Source of the DNA: Amphirosellinia nigrospora
Lineage: Eukaryota; Ascomycota; Sordariomycetes; Xylariales; Xylariaceae
Reading direction: 5' to 3'
DNA: 64,000 nt
Assembly (NCBI GenBank): GCA_004123355.1
Contig: SCHM01000001.1
Coordinates: 12,038,193 to 12,102,192 of the forward strand
How positions within the stretch are numbered: position 1 is the first letter of the stretch; each line of letters starts with the position of its first letter. The translations under genes were made by a program, and so were the position numbers. Positions 49,701 through 61,909 of the stretch are shown piece by piece. The notes beneath the pieces are model-generated. The model was not told the DNA's origin, searched no databases, and worked only from the letters and a program-made list of their open reading frames with translations.

Positions 49701-51639
49701 ATGTAGTGCTCGAGGCCCTCAAAATCAAAATGGATACCATCAAGAACCAGCAACCAATTATCAGTGCTGTTGAGCCACGCTTGAACGGCCTTTATAACCG
49801 TGCGAGTATTGCTCACTCGATCCTGGTCATTCATGACAATCTCACTCAAACCTACGACTTTCGCAACATCGTGAAAGCCGTATTCCAACTCTTGTAATGA
49901 CTTTGCCCTAATCCAGAAAACACCGCCAGGATAGTCGTATCTATGTTGGAAGACATATTGTCGCGCTAAGTGGCTTTTGCCACCCCCAGGCATGCTTTGG
50001 ATGAGTACCGATGAGGTGCCTACTGACCTGATTTTGCGATCCGTAAGCATTTTATGCAATAGTTTCAGCTCCTTCTCGCGGCCTTTGAAATATGCGTTTG
50101 GTCGAAATACCGAAGGCTTCACAAACATCGGTTCTTGAACTGAGTTTTGGTCATCTCTTGACTGTTGAGAGGGGTATATTTCTTCATCGTCGTCCGGTAG
50201 AATGGGTGTTTCCGGCTCAGGGAGTAGGGTCTAGAGGGAATTTGAATTCTCGAGTCTTCATGGCTAGGGGTAAAGTAGTTTCATTATTTTGCTGTGGAGC
50301 TACAGATACGATAAATCAGCCAGTACTCCTTGTCAAATTCCAATTTTAATCAAGCCCTCTGACTGTCTACTTCCTCTATCTCAAAAGGGAAGTAAACGTC
50401 TTGGAATGTATCTCCCTGAAGACTATTTCTCTCGAGTGTTTCGCACGTGCGAGTAGGTACAACGGCGATGACGTACTGTTTGCTCCTTGGTCGGCTTGGA
50501 GTCTCTGCGATTGGATCTGAATCTTATTAGCCATTTACAATCAGAGAGTGGCTACACCTGCGCCAAAGTCAACATACCCATGGCTTCATTCTTTCTCAAT
50601 CTCATGCTTCGCGCGGCTAATTTCTCGTCCTCTTCCACTCTCCATCGCGTCTGAATAACATCTGGCGCATCTAATACCCATTCCCTGATGGCAGTTGCAA
50701 TAGTTCTATAGCCCGGGGCATTCTTACTGTCGTATTTGCACATTCCCGAATGGGTCGCCTCAATGGAGTAGTAGGTGACACCGGGCAGTTGGGGCCAGCC
50801 GATGTGGCATCGACGACGAGCATCTTAGTTCCCCTGAAGTCTGTCTTATGATTCTCGTGGGCCATGAGTATCTTGAACCGTTGGTAGACGTCAAGAAAAT
50901 GGTTGTTGATGTTTTGCAATGTCTCATTGTCTCTCTTGAGGGTTCTCAGGAGCACTGATTCAGATTGGAAGAACGACTTCGGTACGACGGCGTCGGACAT
51001 GGCTTGAAGCACAGTACCCCGTTGCGATGTCTGAACCGGTATGTGGTGTACCCAGAAACACCATGCCATAGGTAGACACATAGAGGGAACGGTAGTCTTC
51101 ATGTTGCGACGCCCGCAAATCGTTGGAGTACAAGAGGGCTCGCTTAACAAGAATTCCTCCTAGGCTGTGACACACCCAGATGATTGGGTTCGAGGACGTC
51201 AATTCGTCCTTGCGATAATGTGTAAGCGACGTCACCAACGTCTGTGCATGCATGTATATGAAGTTGTCGCTCGGATTCGAGCCATGTTTCTTCGAGTAGA
51301 CATCGGCGTTGTATCCGTAGACGAGGACATTTGCGCGGGCTTCTCTGAGAGAGGCGGGGAGCAGGTCGGCCGGCCAGAAGACACATTCTTAGCGGTCCAG
51401 GTCTTCTGCGGATCCCCGTTCAAGCCATGCACAAGAATGATATCTACCTTCGCATCGGGGTGGGTGTAGACGGCAGTGGCTTCGTAGCGGGAGATCTGCT
51501 TGTTGATCGAGCCCTGCCGAGGAGAGTCGGAGTCAGCATATTGTTTCGCAAACATACATACACACACACAGTTCGGACGGCACATTGTGTGAGATTAAAT
51601 GAAGCTATCTGTACTCCACAACCGAATGGCGCTTACCAT
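46710..51639 (-). CDS. NLR-like protein: alpha/beta hydrolase (SesB/SERAC1-like), NB-ARC, helical region, disordered C terminus
   Basis: STAND-class protein of the fungal NLR type. Exon 2 starts at 51513 after a 123 nt intron (51514-51636). The hydrolase domain has VDIILVHGLNGDPQKTW, IIWVCHSLGGILVKRALLYS (nucleophile Ser) and VFLGTPHTGSD. The NB-ARC has YFKGREKELKLLHKML, P-loop VLIQSMPGGGKSHLARQYVF, Walker B NWLLVLDGIHF and the RLPLMIHVAA (GLPL) motif. A following helical part reads LDILRVHGIVQAFFVDIL. The long C terminus is Ser/Pro/Asp-rich and includes PQILSDPRVTVSAKLQG, YQLYKDPEKVRRRLQSTSFV and WLRIWGIRLDKDTVVEFG, ending near 46710. At least six breaks of frame are scattered (for example near 49510, 49200, 47120 and 46860). 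Start tentative at the ATG ending exon 1 (51639). A role in programmed cell death or immunity-like recognition is inferred from the family. Confidence 0.78.
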
Positions 51640-54600
51640 GCTTTTGCTTGCTTGTGGATGAGACGCAAGACGGCCTGGATCCTGCGCTCACGTCCGTCTC
51701 GAGGGTAAGTAGTAGTGGAAGGTCAAAGTAGTATTAGTAGGCACATCTACGAAGTGGCATCACCACTCTTATATCTGGACAAGGGTCTGTGACCAACAAC
51801 TTCCTGTGACGTAAGGGTCCCGGCCAAGCAGGCGTGCAAGCTTAAGACAGGCGTCGTAGTCTCAAGACGGGAGGCCCGGCAAATCTCGTTCGTGTGTCCA
51901 GACGTGTGTGTGGGCGTGAATGTGAGTGTGGGCAAGTTGGCCAAATAGCGGCTACGAGAGGATTACCATGGCACGAAAACGAATGTTCCTCCATAGGCCG
52001 CGGATAGACGAGACGAGAGACGAGAGAACTAGAGAAAGACAGGCTTCGGTGATTCACTTGACAGAACAGTCATGAATTCGAAGCACGAAGCAACGACGGG
52101 TGGATGGGAAGGAAACATGTCACATCGGACGGCAGAATAAGAGACAGAGACAGCACGTATTACAGCGCCGTGAATGAGGATTGAGGGCTAAGGGCCAAGG
52201 GCATGAAAGACGCCGGCGTCACGGGGGGGTCAATCGTGGTGGTGGTGGAGAGGGCGGATGCGACGCTGCGTCTCCTGGTCTGGGCTCTCTGCCCTGTGAT
52301 GCCGTTGAATGGCGCATTCGGGGCATTGGGGGGACGTGCAGGGACGTCACGGCAGCTAGCTGAGCCACTTGCAGGCAGCGGTCTAAACGCGATGCGGCTA
52401 GCCAGGTCACGATGGCCCTGGGCCGTCCGCCTGGGGACCGCAATACGGTCGCTAAATTCTAAACGCGGGCACGGTCCCTACCCGTAAGCCGAGATCTAGA
52501 CATACAAGGGTCACCTGCGCGGCGAACTACTTTTAACTCTCTTGCTCTTCTCAACTTCTAAACCAATAAGAAATTGCGAATGTGATTCTCACATACCTCA
52601 GCATAGGTAAGCCGTGATGTATGTGCCTGGGACTTTACCTTTTGCAGGACCATGCCACCATCCCCCCCTTTCCGGCAGTCCATGTTAATCGCAAAAGTTG
52701 TGTATTTCGGTGCCCGTTTCTCATACCGTCGCACACACGAGGCACATCACACTCACCCTTGCCATTCTCTCACACCATCAGCGAGCAACGCCACATCTCG
52801 CGGGAGAAACTAGCCGACAGAGGTATCTCATCTCCCGTGTAGTACATGTCTAATCCGGGTGTTCTGTTGGAATCCATCGTTTCACAACGTCATGGTGGTG
52901 GTTGATGTTATCCACCTCGTCGTAGAAATGCCGAAGCCTGCCGCCTTGACCCTGCACATCACATCCACCATCTGGATAGGGATTCGCCAATCCCATCAAT
53001 CCATCAATCCCATCAGAGCAGACTAAAGAACATGTGAAAATTAGGCGATTGCCTGTGATGAGTTTCCAAATCTCAACCACCTTATCACACCACCGAGTCC
53101 CGACTTTCGAACTAACACGAGCTAGTTACCGAGACATGAGTACGAAAGCGCGATGGGCGGCGTTGGGCGAGCAGTCATATTCTTGCTATCGGTATTTGCT
53201 TTAAGACTAGTTTCGAAGGAGTCGGGTCAACTCAAACCCTGAGCAAGTTTAGGCATACGTTGTTATGGTAGGCCTCACTTTCTGCTTATGCGCCTCAGCC
53301 GTTGCGTGGCTCCCAGCTACTACTCCATTTCGTCGAATAATATGCATCGAGATGCCGCATTTACAGCTGCCTGAACTCAGCAAGCACGCACGTCCGCTTT
53401 TCGAAGGCACAAATACCGGCCGCAACAAGCTGGCTCAAGTTCCACCGTCGCAGCGTCAGGCAAGTTGAAGTCTTATTACTACCCTGCGCCCCGTCTCTGA
53501 TCCACTGGTGAGATTTGAGAAAGCTAGATATCACCTTTGGACGCGCGTAGTTCGGTGTACAGAGATCTGGAACGCGCATCACTAGATACGGTTCCATTCT
53601 CGCCTTCGGTAATCATTTATCACATCAGGCATTAACTATCCAGATATACAAGGTACACTAAGTGTGGTACACAGTCATCGCTCCCGGTATGCTGAATACG
53701 ATGAGTGACTGTATGCTGCGTACCATTGGTCTGAAAGGCTTCCTAGTGTCTGCTAGTTGACGAGCGGCGTAGCAATCATGCAAAGCGGAAAGGTGCCGGG
53801 GAATCCCTGGTTCTGCACGTCAGATGCGGCCCAGTCAGTGGCCGTTCCTGATTAGCTACCAGAACTGCATCGATCTACCATAAATAGTCATGTAGATTAA
53901 TCTGACACTGAAAACTGATAAGTTCTTTGAGTCCAAAACTCGATTAAGCTCGTGATGTATTCATGAATTTTTATTGATCATTTATTGTCAAGTTCTTGTT
54001 TTCAGCTCGTGATGATATCAGAGTGCAATATGCGTGACACATCACTCGGATGGGAAACTGGGTCTGCCTCGCTTCCAATATTCAGTCTCGTTGGACCAAC
54101 ACCCGCCACACCACTACATCTCGGTCTGGCTCGCATGACTAATACATCTCCTTCGTTTGCCGTTCATTCACGACGCCAACCGGATAGTCTGTTGGTTCCC
54201 TATTTATCGGTTGTTCTAGCTCCAACAGATAGTGCAACGCTCAGGGTTAGGAGGGTGTAGCGGCAGTCCAGAGGTTGATGTTAAGACCAATCATTGCCCT
54301 CCGGTTCATCACGAACCATAACTAGCATTATATGTGTACCTCGCATATGCAGGAACCGTTGGATTTACGTCAACTATCACATGTTAAATATGGGATACAG
54401 AGCGGATGCCACTGATATGGTTAGGACGATCGCTGGGCGTTGCCAGACACTATCACGCATCCAATGGTAGGGTTACTTCCTAGGTTTATCGTCCGTATTG
54501 AGGGTTGCAATGCGTTAAGGTGAGTCCTGAGTAACAGCCCTAAAGTAGGGTTGTGTCGGAAGGAGACCAAAGAGAGCTTGGTCCAGGCAATAGGATCACT

Positions 54601-54863
54601 CAAACTGGCGAGGCCCGAAACACTGCCCCACTGAGTCATACCGATGCTAGCCTTGTTCTTTGTCGTGCTAGATAGTATAGCAGATGCAACGGCGGAATTG
54701 GTTGAGGTGCTAAGCCTCGTCCCAGTAGACAGTACTCTTCCAGCCGCAAAAACGTCTTGCTACAGTACTTTGCAAGCAAGGCGAGTTTATGCGCGGTGCC
54801 TACAAAAGAGCAACTTCGTGTTGATGTGATAACAAATAACGGTGCCCGACTGTAGCTTCAGGC
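51640..54863. other. Long gene-poor stretch
   Basis: 3.2 kb. The first kilobase is the probable promoter and long 5' leader of the NLR gene, and a short CA repeat lies at 51550-51570 inside its first intron. 52180-52490 is GC-rich with GGTGGTGGTGG-type simple sequence but no recognisable product. From 52500 to 54860 I see nothing supported. Confidence 0.4.
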
Positions 54864-55689
54864 TCAAGCCTTGGGCGCAAGCATTAATACGTATTCCCTA
54901 GTGCTTTGACCAAACTGTATCATATCCTTCTCTCGAAGCTCTAGGTATCGACTTTGTGGTACTGTCTTCGCATTGAGTGAAGTACCATTGGCGCTTTCGA
55001 GGTCGATGAGGTACGGCTTGACTTTGCCAAGCTTGTCGCCGTACTCGTTGCGCTTCTCGACATAGCGGAACTGGATCACCGCATGCTGCTTGCTCACACT
55101 CGGGTGTTCAGCCACCATATCAACCACGGCCATGTCCCTTCCAACTAGCCAACAACTGCGGTTGCTAAGCGGGACGGTGTCGATAATATCCTCCCCTTTG
55201 AAGACAAACAGCTTCCATTGGTCCTTGGGTGAAGGCTTCCGAGCTTCTGGGGGTTCGTGATATTTCAGCGTGACGGTGGAACCGTCTGCCTGTGTAACTG
55301 AGTTCGAGGCGGCGGCCAGGGCGCCAGAATTGCCGTAGTTGGGCTTCTCCTTGGGCTTGGGAGGCGCTTCGCCGTTCGTCAGGGCAAAGGAGTCGGCCTG
55401 GGAGGGCAATGGTCCGTTGCGCCTTGCGACTTGTTTGCCACCGTTGTCTCGGCTGTCGTCGCCGTCGTCGTCATCGCGTGCCTTACCGCTACGGCGGCTC
55501 CTGTCGCCATGTCTTTGTCTCTCATAGTCGCGTGATCTTTGTCTTCTGTGTTCCCTCTCATCGTCCGGCCGACGGTCTCTCGAACGCGACCGGCGCCTGC
55601 GCGTGTCGCCAGGAGATCGCGACCGCCTTCGACGTCTCCTTTCTGGAGATATAGCCTCGATCGGCGTCGCTTAGTGCCCTCTCGTCCAT
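54864..55689 (-). CDS. FHA-domain protein, Pml1/SNIP1-like (RES complex)
   Basis: Homologue of yeast Pml1 and human SNIP1, the FHA subunit of the RES complex that helps pre-mRNA retention and splicing in the nucleus. The C-terminal FHA domain is complete: WLVGRDMAVVDMVAEHPSVS (GR and SxxH motifs), KQHAVIQFRYVE, YLIDLESANGTSLN (NG motif) and STREYVLMLAPKA to the stop at 54864. Upstream in the same frame is an Arg/Ser-rich and Asp-rich N-terminal region (RSRDYERQRHGDRSRR, RDDDDGDDSRD) reaching at least 55640. The true start is uncertain. The ATG at 55689 lies in a different frame, so a frameshift or an intron sits near 55650, and Arg/Ser-rich sequence continues to about 55790. Confidence 0.8.
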
Positions 55690-55799
55690 CGATGTCCTCG
55701 CGGTGGAGGCTCGACTGCTCCTATGGCGCTCATTCGAATCGTCGCGACGCCGAGCGTGCTTCGAAGGCGACGTGTCTGACCCATCCTCGCTAGTGTTAC

Positions 55800-57267
55800 T
55801 TGCCAGTATAGGGAATTATTCGGGATTCTGTGGGTTCAGATTGGCGAGAGCATAGCCTATGATGACGATCCCCGGTTGTTGGACAAAGTGTGTTCGCTCG
55901 ACTTTGCTTCAGCTTCAGTGGAAGCTTGGCGACGCGCGAAGTTGTTTCGATTAGTGCTTACCCTTCTGTATAATATTACCTTATTAAATTCATATTTACT
56001 TATAAGCGATATGCCTATATAACATAGCAATCCCCGGCCCGTCTGCCTTCCCGGCCCCTACCAAAAATGCCAGTATCTCGAAGCCCGGCTTCCAGCGCAT
56101 TTTATTTCGCCACCAGCTCCATAACTTGGACCGCCATCACGCGCTCTGGGCCCCATCATCCGACCAGACTGCACTCCGATCTCTTATATTAACTCTCACT
56201 TCTTGCTACTTGGTTCCTGTTCTCCTGCATGAAGGCCTGGGTCATAACAAGACTGCCATCTTGCGGCGTAGTCACGATAAGATGCAAGCACATACATGTG
56301 TCAGCGAAAAGAACCATCGCGTCATCTCCGTGAACATTAGGAGTATGCTCAAACGATTAGATGATGACGCCCACCGTGTTACGAGGTATAGTTAAACGCC
56401 GTAATGCCGCATATCAATTGCGACTTATGCCAGAAGACGGACAACGACATGCGCGCGGCACCACTGCTACAATAAATCCCCGTCCGACCCGGCATCGTCC
56501 GGACTTGACTCCGTAGTACACCGGCATTAGACCCCGCAACTTGTTTGATGCAACGTTGGTAAATTCTGGGGTGTCGACACTAAGGTATGTACGTTGTGCT
56601 CGTTTGCAGGTCATTAGCGAGGCCCATGCACACGGGCCGCAAGACCATGTGATGTCACAACATACATCTCCTGGGCGATTCCAGGGTGTCCCGTGACAGC
56701 CATATCTTACTGTACCTAGGTAGCTCAAAGTAGAAGAGACGTCTTCGGCCACGATCCTGCGGGTTGGGGTAAGAAAGTCCATCGTTCACTCATGGTGCCC
56801 ATAAGGTTCACAGTGGTATTACTACCCTCAAGTTAAACCAGCCAAACCCATCCCTGACATTAAACTACCTCATACATTGTGACTCAGTAGATCATTGTGC
56901 TGTGGCCAGAGAATAAATACAGCCCTCGAATTCAATGTTAAACCCCATCTCGGGAATACAGGGGATCTAGATAGAAGACCTACCCCAGAATTAGAGTTAC
57001 GCCTGCCCCGCTTGAGCTATGTCTTGGCGTTCGTTATGTACCTGAGCGGTAAGGAGCCGAGCTTCTGGCTAACATACCTCGGTTCTTACGCGAACAGGGT
57101 TAGCCTTTAAGCCTTCGAAGCACTTGTTAGATTTTGGACAGTACAAATCGCGACAACACGATATTCTCTCATCTTCGTGAAATACGAACCAAGCGCAAAC
57201 TCTAGCACGGGGTCACTACTTTAATCTTAATACCCATAACAGCTAAACGTGCCAACGCCCTGACACC
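55800..57267. other. Intergenic between divergent genes
   Basis: 1.5 kb separating the Pml1-like and APH genes. A GTACCTAGGTAGC word lies near 56714. No supported gene. Confidence 0.45.
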
Positions 57268-58375
57268 ATGGCGGGACGCATCAGACAACCAATCGACGTC
57301 AAGGCACTCGAGCAGTACCTCAGTCAGCATGTGCCCGAGATCAAGGCACCGCTGGATGTGAAGCAGTTCGGCTTCGGGCAGTCGAATCCCACATACCAAT
57401 TAAGGTCGGCCGACAAGAAGCACTATGTCATGCGCAAGAAGCCGCCTGGAAAGCTGCTCTCCAAGGCTGCACACAAAGTCGAGCGCGAGTACCGCGTCAT
57501 TGCCGCGCTTGGTCCCACAGACGTGCCTGTGCCTAAAGCGTACTGCCTCTGTGAGGATGATTCCGTCGTAGGCACGCCATTTTATGTCATGGAGTTCCTG
57601 GACGGCCGCATCTTCGAGGATCTGTCCATCCCGAACGTGCCAGCCGAGGAGCGAACCAATCTATGGCGCGCGGCAGTCCAGACATTAGCCAGGTTTCACA
57701 GCGTAGACTTCCGGAAAGCCGGGCTGGAATCCTTCGGGAAAAGCGACGGGTTCTACGACCGCCAACTGGCGACATGGAAGCAGATATGTACTGTCCAGTC
57801 GAAGGCGATCGACGTCGACACCAAGAAGCCCGTGGGCCAAATCCCGCACTTCGACGAGATACTGCAGTTCTTCGCGGACAAGAACCTTCAACCACAGCAT
57901 CGCGCGACATTAGTGCACGGCGACTATAAGATCGACAACATGGTCTTCCATAAGACGGAATCTCGCGTCCTCGGCATTCTGGACTGGGAGATGAGCACGG
58001 TGGGTCACCCGCTGTCAGACCTCGGAAACCTTCTCATGCCGTTCTTCACGCACGAAGCAACCAGCTCATTTAATCCTACCGCCAAAGCATTTCCCTGGCG
58101 CTACGCCAGGTCTCCCGACCCTGGACGTCATCCTTGGGTGGTATAAGGAGGTCGCAGGATGGGACCCTCGGTCCGAGATACATTGGGCTTTAGCATTCGC
58201 CGTTTTCAGGTTATCAGCTATCTCCCAGGGAATAGCAGCGAGGTTCGCGACGCGGCAAGCAAGCAGCGCCGAAGCTCAGAAATACGCCGAGTCCTTCAAA
58301 CCGTTAGGAGAGCTTGCGTGGTCTCTCGTGGAGCAGGAGAAGGCGAGATCTAAGACGACAAAGGCGAAGCTGTAG
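57268..58375 (+). CDS. APH-fold phosphotransferase, ACAD10/ACAD11-like
   Basis: Aminoglycoside-phosphotransferase-fold kinase resembling the N-terminal domain of ACAD10/11, which acts in mitochondrial or peroxisomal oxidation of 4-hydroxy acids in animals. Fungal stand-alone forms are common. Start MAGRIRQPIDVKALEQYL. Motifs: FGFGQSNPTYQL (nucleotide loop), YVMRKKPPGKLL (ATP-binding Lys), VEREYRVIAAL, TPFYVMEFLDGRIF (hinge), ATLVHGDYKIDNMVF (catalytic HxDxxxxN) and GILDWEMSTVGHPLSDLGNL (metal-binding Asp). Near 58090 the frame shifts by one base. The proper C terminus (TPGLPTLDVILGWYKEVAGW, then EIHWALAFAVFRLSAI) continues in the other frame to a stop at 58375, against 58146 in the uncorrected frame. 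The full length of about 368 residues suits the family. Confidence 0.85.
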
Positions 58376-59477
58376 AGTACCTAGCGGAGGGGATTTATCG
58401 TATCAATCTGGCCGTTTTTGTTGAGAATAACTCTGTATCACTAATTTTCTCTGATTCGTAGCCAGGAATAGGAGATATATCCAGCTTCTCCTCTCGCCTC
58501 ACTGGCGCTAGTACCCCAATACCTTACTACCGACCTATGTATATATGAGATAAGGAGGAATGCCTCTGTTTGAACAACTACCAAATATTATGCTACCGAA
58601 GTATATCCTTGCTCCAGAAGCGCTTGGTTGATTCCTTTCCACTCAAAACAGTAGTATGGGCGATCATGAAGACAGCCTCCTCCGCCAATCGGAGCCAGAA
58701 TCTCTTGCTTTTAGTATCTACGCCAATGCTGTCATACTCGCAGCTATGTGACCAGAAAATGTGTTGTCTAATCACAGATAGGTAGTTTTTATCCGCAGCC
58801 CATAGTCCATTGCATATCAAAGCCTCCATGGTCGGTTTTAAGTAACGTATCTATCAGCGAGGCAAGGTAGAGAGCTATCGCCTGATCAGCAAGACGATTA
58901 CCAATCCATCCCCAATACCCAGCTTTGGAGATCATTTCCTCTATCGGGCAATTTACATCAATATCTTACAACTCGCCCGCCTTGCGCTGTTCTGATTAGC
59001 CTAAAGGCACTCTTTGCCCTCATTGGCCACGGTGGACAAGCTGAGAAGGTGACAACCCAGCAGGACGGCCTGGCCCAAAACCACGGTCGAGAAAGCAAGG
59101 TTGAGCTGTGGCAGAGTCACGTTGATGTTACCATCCCCGCGGGTTGCTGTGCTTGTTATCACGACTATGCTAATCATACATCTGCGATAAGTGGTTTCGT
59201 GATCCGTCATCTTCTGTTGCGTGTAGCTTGAGGAGTGGTGGAAATATCACGCCTCAAGCATTTCCAATTCATTATTAATGCCCGAGCTCTAGATAGTACT
59301 ACGTTGCGAAGTCTACAGTCAAGCTACTAGCAATTCGAGGGAAACACGGCGACTGTGTATTCGACAATAATACAAGAGGCCTCGAGATTCTTTTACCAAA
59401 ATGAGGGCGTTGACTCTTCGGCACGAGTCGCTCAGCTTACCGCCAATATCAAGTCGGTTTAGTTTCTCTGGTCGACA
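58376..59477. other. Intergenic
   Basis: No supported gene. Short frames only. Confidence 0.45.
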
Positions 59478-61550
59478 ATGTGTAAATCACTCCGTCTCAT
59501 TATTTTTTCTGTTACTTTCCTCGTGCACGGCGTCAAGTGCGTTACGCAAGTTCCAGCGCATACTCATCTCACGGGTAGACCGTCAAGTCGAGCTGTCGAA
59601 GAATGCAAGACGTTTCCTGGAGATGCTGGTTGGCCATCGGAGAGCGAGTGGGCACGGTTGAACACATCTATCGACGGCGTTCTACTGAAGCCCAAGCCAG
59701 CAGCATCCCCCTGTTATCCCGGTCCAGACTACGATCAGACTCAATGCCAGTTCCTAGTGAGCGGTACCTCTTCGACCAGATTTTGGCTTAACGACCCCCT
59801 TACGGAGCTAGCACAATGGACGCAGGGCAGTTCTTGTGTAGCTACTCTTACCCCTATTGGAAATTGCACCAGAGGAGGGTTCCCGGAGTATGTCGTCAAT
59901 GCGACGACTGCGAAACATGTTCAGTTTGCGGTGAACTTTGCGAGGGACAATAACATTCGATTGGTGATCAAGTTTGTCCAATCCTTCGAGAACGCTCCCC
60001 AGGGATATGTTGGCTAACTATGCCAGAAATACCGGGCACGACTTCGGAGGAAGGTCGGTAGGCGCAGGATCGATTAGTATCTGGACACATTACTTGAAGG
60101 GCACCGAATTCATCCATCGTATAAGATTGGTCAATATAGCGGAATGGCCGTCCGTATCGGATCCGGTGTTGAAGCCTGGGAGGTGTCCAACTTGATGGCA
60201 GCTAACAATATCACTATTGTCGCAGCCGGTTGCAACACGGTCGGGGAAGCGGTGGGTGGTTGAGCTCTGGCGGACACAGCACCGTCACTTCAACGTTTGG
60301 ACTAGGGGCTGACCAAGCCCTCTCGCTCGAGGTGGTCACGGCTGACGGAAAGCTGGTAACCGCTGACCCCTGACGAATCAAGACCTATTTTGGGCGATGC
60401 GAGGAGGAGGTGGAGGTAATCCATCCGAATTCCAGGACAACGTGAGTGGCAGCTAATGGACAAGCAGCTACCTATGGGATTATCATCTCCGTAGTGATGA
60501 AAGCATATCCGCCCATCAGCATAGCGTCGTCATCCCTTAGCCTCACAGTCTCAAGTGGCTCCACCACAGGCGCTGTAGGCGATGTCGAGACTTTCTGGCA
60601 AGGTGTTGCGTCGTACTACAAGTTCGCCGCGAATATTCTAGATGCCGGGGCTACGGCTTTAGCTACATCTACCCGATGGAAAACAACACCTACAGGTTTA
60701 CCACGAGTAGTTCGTTCCCAGGCATGGCGTCTACCGCCGCTTTCGATTTCATGCAGCCATTATACAACACGTTGAACACAGTCGGTATCAAAATCGCCAA
60801 CCCGACAATAGGATCAGCTCGGCCGTATGGTTCTCCACGTGGCGGTACGGGCGATAGGCCAGTCAACACCAGGTACAGATCTCGTCTGCTGCCCCGAGAG
60901 AACTGGGAGGATGACCGCCTCTTTAATCAAACTATGGGCCATCCGGACGGCTGTCGAAGGAGGATTCAAGAATAATTTCTATTTCCATGGCACCCTGACA
61001 TCTCCGACCGAACAGGTGGCGGGCGTGAGTATTTTCTAGCCTCTGTTTCGTAATGTCCTACCAATCTTACCTGCGAAAATGCACCATTTCATCAAGTCTT
61101 AGATACCTCACAGAGTTTCCGAAACCTTCAAACCGAATCTCAAGATCAGACTGACTCTGAGTGTTACAGTGGCCAGGCAGCGACAGCGCAGTGAACCCAG
61201 CCTGGCGCAAGAACCGTATGCACTCCATGTTGATGGATGTGCAGCCCGACGGACTCACGGCAAAGCAGGCTATCGAACGGGACACCTTAATGCAAGGATA
61301 CATGGGTTTGCTCCGCGACGCATCCCCCGGTGCAGGTTCGTATATGAATGAGGGTGACCCAGGGGAACCCAATTGGCAGCAGGCTTTCTTCGGCGCCAAT
61401 TACGAGAGGCTGCTGACGATCAAGCGAAAGTGGGATCCCACAGGCGTATTTTGGGCTCCGACGACGGTGGGAAGTGAGGATTGGGTGGTGAAGGTGGTTG
61501 ATGGATATCCTAACTCACAAAATGGGCGGCTGTGCCGCACTATAGGATGA
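59478..61550 (+). CDS. Secreted FAD-linked oxidase (FAD_binding_4 / BBE type), heavily frameshifted
   Basis: VAO-type flavoprotein oxidase. The start at 59478 gives a signal peptide (LRLIIFSVTFLVHGVKC). Then come RLNTSIDGVLLKPKPAASPC, a Cys-rich region ending CTRGGFPEYVVNATTAKHVQ, and in a shifted frame NTGHDFGGRSVGAGSISIWT, which is the FAD-loop region with the His used for covalent flavin in many relatives. After further breaks the C-terminal BBE part reads VNPAWRKNRMHSML, GSYMNEGDPGEPNWQQAFFG and ERLLTIKRKWDPTGVFWAPT. An intron probably lies at about 61025-61169. At least four breaks fall between 59990 and 60960, including an in-frame stop near 60372. This is the most damaged of the metabolic genes, so it may be a true pseudogene. 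The substrate cannot be told. Confidence 0.75.
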
Positions 61551-61909
61551 AGCACAAACTCTTAGGTGAAGACGGCGATACTAACCTAGGTCCTTTCGAG
61601 GCGGAACGATAAAGGAGATATTTAGGTACTCCTAGAATATGACATGGTAAAGTAGGCGCTAGATAGGCCAATATTGGCCAATAGAGTACGTCATATGTCG
61701 CTCAAAAAGACTTGTTAAGCATGGGACATATCATTAAAGTGGGAGTATAGGCCGACGAAGGAGACAAACACAATTAAATGACTGTCCTCAGATGTTCTAA
61801 TGATTCTTAGGAAACAGTGATATGGACATGGCCAGTCTCGTCTCTATAGCCGTCTCCACCACAACAAAATCGGCCCTTCATATCCCACTTATACACCAGC
61901 TCTCCCGCC
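61551..61909. other. Short spacer between convergent genes
   Basis: About 360 bases forming the shared 3' region of the FAD oxidase and the dioxygenase. No other feature seen. Confidence 0.5.

Noticed and set aside
52180-52490. GC-rich overlapping frames on both strands
   Set aside because: Simple-sequence bias (GGTGGT type) explains the open frames; no domain seen.
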